A stretch of DNA of 64,000 nucleotides. Origin: Bacteroidales bacterium (GTDB lineage Bacteria > Bacteroidota > Bacteroidia > Bacteroidales > Lentimicrobiaceae). The notes beneath the pieces were generated by a model. It saw only the letters and a list, made by a program, of their open reading frames with translations, was not told where the DNA came from and did no database searches. Positions within the stretch are counted from its first letter, which is position 1. Every line of letters begins with the position of its first letter. The translations under genes and the position numbers were made by a program. Of the stretch, positions 59,093 to 64,000 are shown piece after piece. The DNA is taken from contig JALHHH010000004.1 of assembly GCA_022837485.1 (NCBI GenBank), positions 47,714 through 111,713 on the forward strand, written 5' to 3'.

Positions 59093-60181
59093 ATTGGAAT
59101 ACGTGCGGTTTAATATCTTCTGCCTCTTTTCCATTTCATCCTCTTTAAAGGGTATATCCTGTATTTCATTCAGTTTCTTGCGGATATCTGCAGCCGATTC
59201 GGCTATATGACACAACGATTCCAGCCCTGTTCCGCTCAGCATTTGCGAATTTACAATACAGTGACGGCCATTGAAAAGAGTATTCAGCAACTTGAGCTTT
59301 AAGCCGGTAGCCTGAAAGGTTACCAAAACATTGGCATGGGCATTCCGGATCAGCTCAAACAGCTCCTCATCTCCCGGATTCGAACGTACGTCGATGTTAT
59401 CGTACCGGGCCGCCAGATCCACTATCCGTTTTGGCGGATTCATACCAGCAATAATAAGCCGGTGCTTGCAGCCTGCAAATACTTTTCGGATCAGGAACTC
59501 TGCTGCAGCCTCATTCTCAGGTACTTCAATGTTTCCGTGGTAAAGCGAATAAGTGCCGCTGCCTTCCGGAATGTTCAGCCCGTCGTTGGCATGAAAACTT
59601 GGAAGATATCGTATGTCGTGCCGGGGAAACCGACGCTTCAGGTATGCAGTATCGCTTTCCGATACTACAAGCATACATCCGGCATGCTTGAGTTTGCGCT
59701 GAAAGAGCCTGAGTTTTAAACTTTCAACCAGGAAATAGGCCTTCTTGCCGATGTGCCGCTCGGCTTTGAAAAGGTTCAGGTAATAATCGTGTTCAATGTT
59801 GCTTTCGCGATAGATGAGTAACCGCCCGCTTAACCGGGGATCGTCTATGTAGTAGCACGAATGCATACCTTCAAACAAAACAGGATAATCATCCTTCAGT
59901 AAATTAGCCATCAACTCCTCCGATTCACGGCTTTTGACAATATAAGGGATGAAACTGAATGCCGATCGCAATCCTGTTTTTCGGGAGTAATAAAAAACCT
60001 CTTCACAATAGGGATCAAGTTCCGGAGCGCGCCCCCGGCCGGGATATTCAATAATATGAAGATGCAACCTTATGCCTTCACGGTGCAATGCACGAATTTT
60101 ATAAAATACATCGATTACTCCGCCGTAGTTGGGTGGGAAAGGAACATCAAATGCAACGATATGCAGGTGGCGATCAGACAT
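59048..60181 (-). CDS. Glycosyltransferase, GT-B fold
   Basis: The 377-residue protein has a GT4-like arrangement: DVPFPPNYGGVIDVFYKI near 12-30 (the Gly-rich acceptor loop), a central linker and a C-terminal donor-binding half (YHGNIEVPENEAAAEFLI near 215, LIIAGMNPP near 245, VLVTFQATGLKLKLLNTLFNGR near 300). The EX7E motif is not complete: the family's second Glu region reads FQATGLKLKLL. Role in surface polysaccharide or lipid glycosylation is inferred. It overlaps the following gene by 8 bases at its start and ftsE by 45 bases at its end. Confidence 0.8.
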   Translation of the reverse strand: MSDRHLHIVAFDVPFPPNYGGVIDVFYKIRALHREGIRLHLHIIEYPGRGRAPELDPYCEEVFYYSRKTGLRSAFSFIPYIVKSRESEELMANLLKDDYPVLFEGMHSCYYIDDPRLSGRLLIYRESNIEHDYYLNLFKAERHIGKKAYFLVESLKLRLFQRKLKHAGCMLVVSESDTAYLKRRFPRHDIRYLPSFHANDGLNIPEGSGTYSLYHGNIEVPENEAAAEFLIRKVFAGCKHRLIIAGMNPPKRIVDLAARYDNIDVRSNPGDEELFELIRNAHANVLVTFQATGLKLKLLNTLFNGRHCIVNSQMLSGTGLESLCHIAESAADIRKKLNEIQDIPFKEDEMEKRQKILNRTYSNSGNADRLIEAVFGK

Positions 60182-61289
60182 ACTTCTTATACAATTCTTT
60201 CAAAACGAGTTCTTCTTTTTCCCAGCAAAGCTCTTCTGCTGCTTTCGCAAGATTCTGTTTCCAGACCTTATAACGGATTTCATCGCTGAGCATCTCCCGA
60301 ATCATCTCTGCTATCGCCTTCGGATCATGACTTTCGGTTATCATCCCGATCCGGTAACTCTCAACAATGGAGGCTATCTCGGGTAAACGTGATGCCAGCA
60401 CGGGAATGCGGGCGTGAATATAGTCAAAAAGCTTGTTGGGCAGACTAAACCGGTAGTTGATGTTGGTGTCTTTGTCGAGCGTCAGCCCAAGATCGGCCAA
60501 ACGCGTGTGTTTCATTAGCTCCGTGTAAGGCATCTTGTCCCGGAAAATAACTTTGTCGCGCAGCTCCGGATTCTGAGATTTGTTTTTCAATAGCTCCAGC
60601 ACATCCCCTCCGCCAATTATCAGCAGCAATACACCGTCAAGATAACGCATGGCATCTATCGCCTCTTCAGCCCCGCGTTGTATGTTGATGCCTGCCCCCT
60701 GAAGCAGCACGATTTTCCTGTCCTCCGGCAAACCAAGTTCATCCCGCGTCGGATTCAATCCCGGCCCGGGGGTCCTTGGAATATTTCGGACAACGTACAG
60801 GCGTTTGCCATACTTCTCTTCATACAGCCTTGCTATGGAGCCGTTTACCGTGATAATATCGCCCAGCTTCGGGAAAATCCACCCCTCAATACTTTCCCAT
60901 ATTGCCCGAATCCGCGGCCGGTTTACCAGTTCAGGAGTGCCAGTGTAATACTCATGACTGTCGTATACCATCGGAATCCGCTTCAGCAAATGTACCAGGA
61001 AGTTGGCCGGCAATGTGTCGAGATCATTGGCAACCAGTAAGTCACACTTCCGGAAAAGCAGAAGAAAAAATAATCGTACATTATACTCGGCATAAAACCA
61101 TGGACCTCGCCGGAATAATAGCCTCATTCGTACCGTTTCATACTTCCGGCTACTCAACGGAAGACTCTCCGGCAGCTTCCGTCCTGCAAGAGTAACCCGG
61201 AATCCCATCCCCGTAAGGGTCAGACAAGCCTTGTCAACCCGCTGGTCGGTACTCAGGTCGTTTGTTACAGAAACTAGTACTTTTTTCAA
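60174..61289 (-). CDS. Glycosyltransferase family 4-like, TTG start
   Basis: The 371-residue GT-B protein has DLSTDQRVDKACLTLTGMGFRVT near the N-terminus, LLVANDLDTLPAN, YDSHEYYTG, GINIQRGAEEAIDAM near 200 and a donor motif NKLFDYIHARIPVLAS near 290. The only in-frame start fitting the conserved N-terminus is TTG at 61289; an ATG upstream (61303) is out of frame. The transcript start implied by the box at 61315-61322 fits a leader of about 19 bases. It is translationally coupled to the next glycosyltransferase (8-base overlap). Confidence 0.85.
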   Translation of the reverse strand: MKKVLVSVTNDLSTDQRVDKACLTLTGMGFRVTLAGRKLPESLPLSSRKYETVRMRLLFRRGPWFYAEYNVRLFFLLLFRKCDLLVANDLDTLPANFLVHLLKRIPMVYDSHEYYTGTPELVNRPRIRAIWESIEGWIFPKLGDIITVNGSIARLYEEKYGKRLYVVRNIPRTPGPGLNPTRDELGLPEDRKIVLLQGAGINIQRGAEEAIDAMRYLDGVLLLIIGGGDVLELLKNKSQNPELRDKVIFRDKMPYTELMKHTRLADLGLTLDKDTNINYRFSLPNKLFDYIHARIPVLASRLPEIASIVESYRIGMITESHDPKAIAEMIREMLSDEIRYKVWKQNLAKAAEELCWEKEELVLKELYKKYV

Positions 61290-61314
61290 CTTTGTCGAAG
61301 CATGGAGTGGCGTG

Positions 61315-61322
61315 CAAAAGTA
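61315..61322 (-). promoter_or_regulatory. Candidate promoter -7 box of the glycosyltransferase pair
   Basis: Minus strand TACTTTTG matches TAnnTTTG and supports the TTG start at 61289. Confidence 0.5.
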
Positions 61323-61507
61323 CCTGTTTTTTACTACTTATGAAATTATGTTGACAGCTTGTTTCATCTAAAATAAACATTCTCTTCAGCCGGTTTCCAG
61401 AGAATTTTTTCATTTTAAGACCGGCAACGGTTGAAAATGAGACATGAAAATTATTTACACGTTAAATTTTAAACTACAACAGACAAGGGCACGGCATATA
61501 ATCTTTC

Positions 61508-61515
61508 TACCTTTG
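61508..61515 (+). promoter_or_regulatory. Candidate promoter -7 box of murB
   Basis: TACCTTTG matches TAnnTTTG and ends five bases before the murB ATG, so the mRNA would be leaderless or nearly so. A -33 TTTG is not apparent. Confidence 0.45.
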
Positions 61516-61519
61516 TGCC

Positions 61520-62551
61520 ATGAGTGTAAAATCTGAATTGCTGCTGCAGCATAATGTAAATCTGAAGCCTTTCCACACTTTCCATATGGATGTTCTGGCT
61601 TCCGCTTTTACTACCCTTGAGGCCGAAAGCCAGATTCCCGGTATGCTTAAACTTATAAACAACCGTAAAGGGAAATTCCTGTTTCTCGGGGGTGGCAGCA
61701 ATGTGCTTTTTGCCGGTGATTACGACGGGCTTGTCATCCGTAATTGCCTGAAAGGCATAGAAATCCTCGAAAGAGACGAGAGTTTCGTTTACGTCCGGGC
61801 AATGGGCGGGGAAGAATGGGACGACCTGGTTCAGTTTACCGTTCGCCATAACTTCGGAGGTCTCGAGAATCTGACACTTATTCCCGGTAAAGTCGGCAGC
61901 AGTCCTATTCAGAACATCGGTGCTTATGGCGTGGAGATGAAAGACAGCTTTTATATGCTGGAGGCTGTTTCGCTGCGCACCGGTGAATTTCGTGAATTCT
62001 TCCGCTCCGAATGCGGATTCGGATATCGTAACAGCATCTTTAAACAGGAACTGAAAGGACAGTATTTCATTATTTCCGTAACCTTTAAACTCCGGATTTT
62101 TCCCGAGCCAAATACTGCCTATGGTTCTATTGCAGCTGAGCTTGAAAAGAACGGGCTCCAGCCCAGCGTGCAGAATGTTGCACATGCCGTTGCCTCCATT
62201 CGCAGAAGCAAACTGCCCGACCCTGCCATTACAGGCAATGCAGGGAGCTTCTTCAAAAATCCGGTAATCAGCGAAAATCAATTCCGGCAGCTAAAACAGC
62301 GTTTCCCGGATATTCCGTCTTATCCTTCGACCGATGGCGTTAAACTGGCCGCCGGCTGGCTTATCGAGAAGTGTGGATGGAAGGGCGCTCGCGAAGGCGA
62401 CGCAGGCGTCCACCAAAACCAGGCGCTGGTCCTCGTTAACCACGGTAATGCAACCGGTAGCCAAATCCTGGGACTGGCAAACCGTATCATATATTCAGTA
62501 GAACAGACGTTTGAAGTGCAGCTCGAGACGGAAGTAAATATCCTCCGGTAA
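61520..62551 (+). CDS. murB: UDP-N-acetylenolpyruvoylglucosamine reductase
   Basis: MurB reduces UDP-GlcNAc-enolpyruvate to UDP-MurNAc with NADPH and FAD in peptidoglycan synthesis. The 343-residue type I enzyme has NVNLKPFHTFHMDV near 12-25, GGGSNVLF near 57, LIPGKVGSSPIQNIGAYGVEM near 117-137, FGYRNSIFK near 165, catalytic Ser in GNAGSFFKNP (about 243) and the terminal Glu in LETEVNIL. Normally GAAPIQ; here GSSPIQ, a mild change. Length is normal for type I MurB. Confidence 0.95.
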   Translation: MSVKSELLLQHNVNLKPFHTFHMDVLASAFTTLEAESQIPGMLKLINNRKGKFLFLGGGSNVLFAGDYDGLVIRNCLKGIEILERDESFVYVRAMGGEEWDDLVQFTVRHNFGGLENLTLIPGKVGSSPIQNIGAYGVEMKDSFYMLEAVSLRTGEFREFFRSECGFGYRNSIFKQELKGQYFIISVTFKLRIFPEPNTAYGSIAAELEKNGLQPSVQNVAHAVASIRRSKLPDPAITGNAGSFFKNPVISENQFRQLKQRFPDIPSYPSTDGVKLAAGWLIEKCGWKGAREGDAGVHQNQALVLVNHGNATGSQILGLANRIIYSVEQTFEVQLETEVNILR

Positions 62552-62648
62552 TTCCGGTTCACTGTTTTTAAAACGGAAATTTTATTTTAGTTTCCATTAC
62601 CTTATATTAGCGTCACTTTACGATTGGTATCATTCAACCCGCTGTCGT

Positions 62649-64000
62649 ATGGACGCAACACTCATTGGTTTTGTATTTTACCTTGCCGTGATGATGGTTA
62701 TCGGTGTTATAACCTACCGACGGAATGAATCCAATGCCGATTATTTTCTTGGCGGACGCAGGATGAACCCCTGGGTCGTCGCTCTCTCCGAACGCTCGGC
62801 AGGAGAGTCGGCCTGGCTTCTGCTCGGACTCCCCGGCGCTGCTTTTGCCTTCGGACTGATAGAAATATGGACGGCTTTAGGATGTCTGCTGGGAATCTTC
62901 TTCTACTGGTTTGTCATTGCCAACGATATCCGGCAACGTTCGGAAGCGGTCAATGCCATTACCCTTCCCGATGTCTTTTCCAATAGTTTTACAAAAGGAA
63001 GCCTGCACCTCCGGTTGGTTTTCATGACGATAATTGTATTCTTTTTTACTTTCTACCTTGCCGCACAATTCAACGGAGCCGGTAAAGTGCTGAATGTAAC
63101 TTTCGGAATCGGACAGTTTTACGGAATGCTCATCGGTGCTGCCGTGATTATTCTGTATACAATGATGGGCGGATTTCTGGCCGTTGTATGGACCGACGTA
63201 ATCCAGGGCGTTCTTATGTTCGTGGCTATGGTGGTTCTTCCTATAGCCGGACTGGCAGAGCTGGGGTTCTTTGATGGCGGGCTGGTAGATGCATGGGAGG
63301 CTGCAAGTCCCGGATTCTTCAGCCTCACCGGCGGGAAAACCGGATGGGCTGCCGCAGCTCTTGTAATTGGAGGTTTAAGCTGGGCTTTTGGATATATGGG
63401 CCAACCACACCTGTTAACAAAGTTTATGTCGATCGGCGACCCGAAAAAGATGATCGTCAGCAAGCGTATTGCAATTGTCTGGGCCATTCCCGCCTTTACC
63501 GGTGCTATGGCGATAGGAATCATAGGCTTCGGGCTATACGGACAGGGCTACTTCAGCGACGTGGAACGCGTAATGCCTCACCTTGCAACCCAGCTGATGC
63601 CTGCCTGGTTTGCCGGAATAATTATTTCCGCAGCTATCGCCGCCATGATGTCGACCGCCGATAGCCTGTTGTTGGTCGTTTCTTCCTCCGTTGCCGAAGA
63701 TTTTTGTCACAACATCCTTAAATTGAAGCTTTCGCCAAAAGCAATGGTTACCCTGAGCCGTCTGGTTACTTTTTCGGTCGGAATTGCTGCATTTATCATT
63801 GCCATTACTTCGGAAAAACTGATTTTTAATATGGTGTCGTATGCCTGGGCCGGACTGGGATCTTCATTTGGACCGGCAATGCTGCTTTTGCTGAAGTGGA
63901 AGAAAACTACCTGGCAGGGCGTTATAGCCGGAATGATCACAGGTTCCGTTTCCACGGTTGTCTGGTCAGAGATTTCTGTACTTGATCAGGCTGTTTCCGT
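62649..64000 (+). CDS. PutP-like sodium/solute symporter (3' end outside window)
   Basis: From ATG 62649 the frame is open to the window end, giving 450 residues of an SSS-family transporter with about 12 helices expected in total. It resembles the sodium/proline symporter PutP: FLGGRRMNPW near 35, SAGESAWLLLGLPGA near 53-67 (PutP has SAGxSDMSGWLLLGLPGA), GGFLAVVWTDVIQG near 177 and the sodium-site motif STADSLLLVVSS near 335. It probably imports proline or a similar amino acid by sodium symport. Substrate inferred from the motifs. Confidence 0.85.
   Translation, partial: MDATLIGFVFYLAVMMVIGVITYRRNESNADYFLGGRRMNPWVVALSERSAGESAWLLLGLPGAAFAFGLIEIWTALGCLLGIFFYWFVIANDIRQRSEAVNAITLPDVFSNSFTKGSLHLRLVFMTIIVFFFTFYLAAQFNGAGKVLNVTFGIGQFYGMLIGAAVIILYTMMGGFLAVVWTDVIQGVLMFVAMVVLPIAGLAELGFFDGGLVDAWEAASPGFFSLTGGKTGWAAAALVIGGLSWAFGYMGQPHLLTKFMSIGDPKKMIVSKRIAIVWAIPAFTGAMAIGIIGFGLYGQGYFSDVERVMPHLATQLMPAWFAGIIISAAIAAMMSTADSLLLVVSSSVAEDFCHNILKLKLSPKAMVTLSRLVTFSVGIAAFIIAITSEKLIFNMVSYAWAGLGSSFGPAMLLLLKWKKTTWQGVIAGMITGSVSTVVWSEISVLDQAVS

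Overview
The window looks like chromosomal DNA of an anaerobic or fermentative member of the Bacteroidota, probably Bacteroidales or Marinilabiliales. The evidence is: proteins with type IX secretion (T9SS) C-terminal signals; an Omp28-like protein, an Oar-like TonB-dependent receptor, a LpxR-like barrel and a WbqC-family protein; a sigma factor gene coupled to an outer-membrane-barrel partner; and about 17 copies of the Bacteroidota -7 promoter box TAnnTTTG in front of genes. I saw no rRNA, tRNA, CRISPR array, complete insertion sequence or phage.

Layout. 1-7.6 kb: end of a patatin-type outer-membrane protein, a DUF349 protein, a chorismate synthase gene with an apparent frameshifting deletion, and an AsmA-family protein. 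7.6-12.5 kb (minus): GroES, a thioredoxin-glutaredoxin fusion, a CapA-like metallophosphatase, a LpxR-like barrel with a lipoprotein N-terminus, and a MORN-repeat protein. 12.8-18.3 kb (minus): five genes encoding a KamA-family radical SAM aminomutase, both subunits of a PcaIJ-like CoA transferase, a class III aminotransferase and a PcaF-like thiolase. 18.9-31 kb: SDR oxidoreductase, Oar-like receptor, NlpC/P60 hydrolase, PgpH, WbqC, two thioredoxins, a stand-alone transposase zinc ribbon and a secreted C10 peptidase. 31-39.9 kb: threonine aldolase, a three-gene NuoE/NuoF/NuoG-like flavin and Fe-S complex whose large subunit carries a GltD/NfnB-like NADPH module, a queuosine-precursor transporter and a small membrane protein. 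40-49.4 kb: Omp28-like T9SS protein, CinA, an ECF sigma operon and a secreted nuclease. 49.5-52.9 kb: archaeal-type GatD and GatE. 53.9-64 kb: a hybrid histidine kinase with six PAS domains, FtsE, two glycosyltransferases, MurB and a PutP-like sodium symporter cut by the window end.

The best candidate for an undescribed system is the 12.8-18.3 kb operon. Read in order it could convert an alpha-amino acid to its beta isomer, transaminate that to a beta-keto acid, activate it with CoA and cleave it to acetyl-CoA plus a second acyl-CoA. The aminomutase keeps its Fe-S, PLP and substrate-carboxylate residues, but the two aspartates that read the lysine side chain are replaced by Arg and Thr. Together with the PcaIJF-like partners this favours an acidic substrate such as glutamate or 2-aminoadipate. 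The NuoEFG/GltD-like complex nearby is a plausible route for exchanging electrons between NADH, NADPH and ferredoxin in such a metabolism. Gene functions come from sequence patterns and family knowledge; no database search was run.
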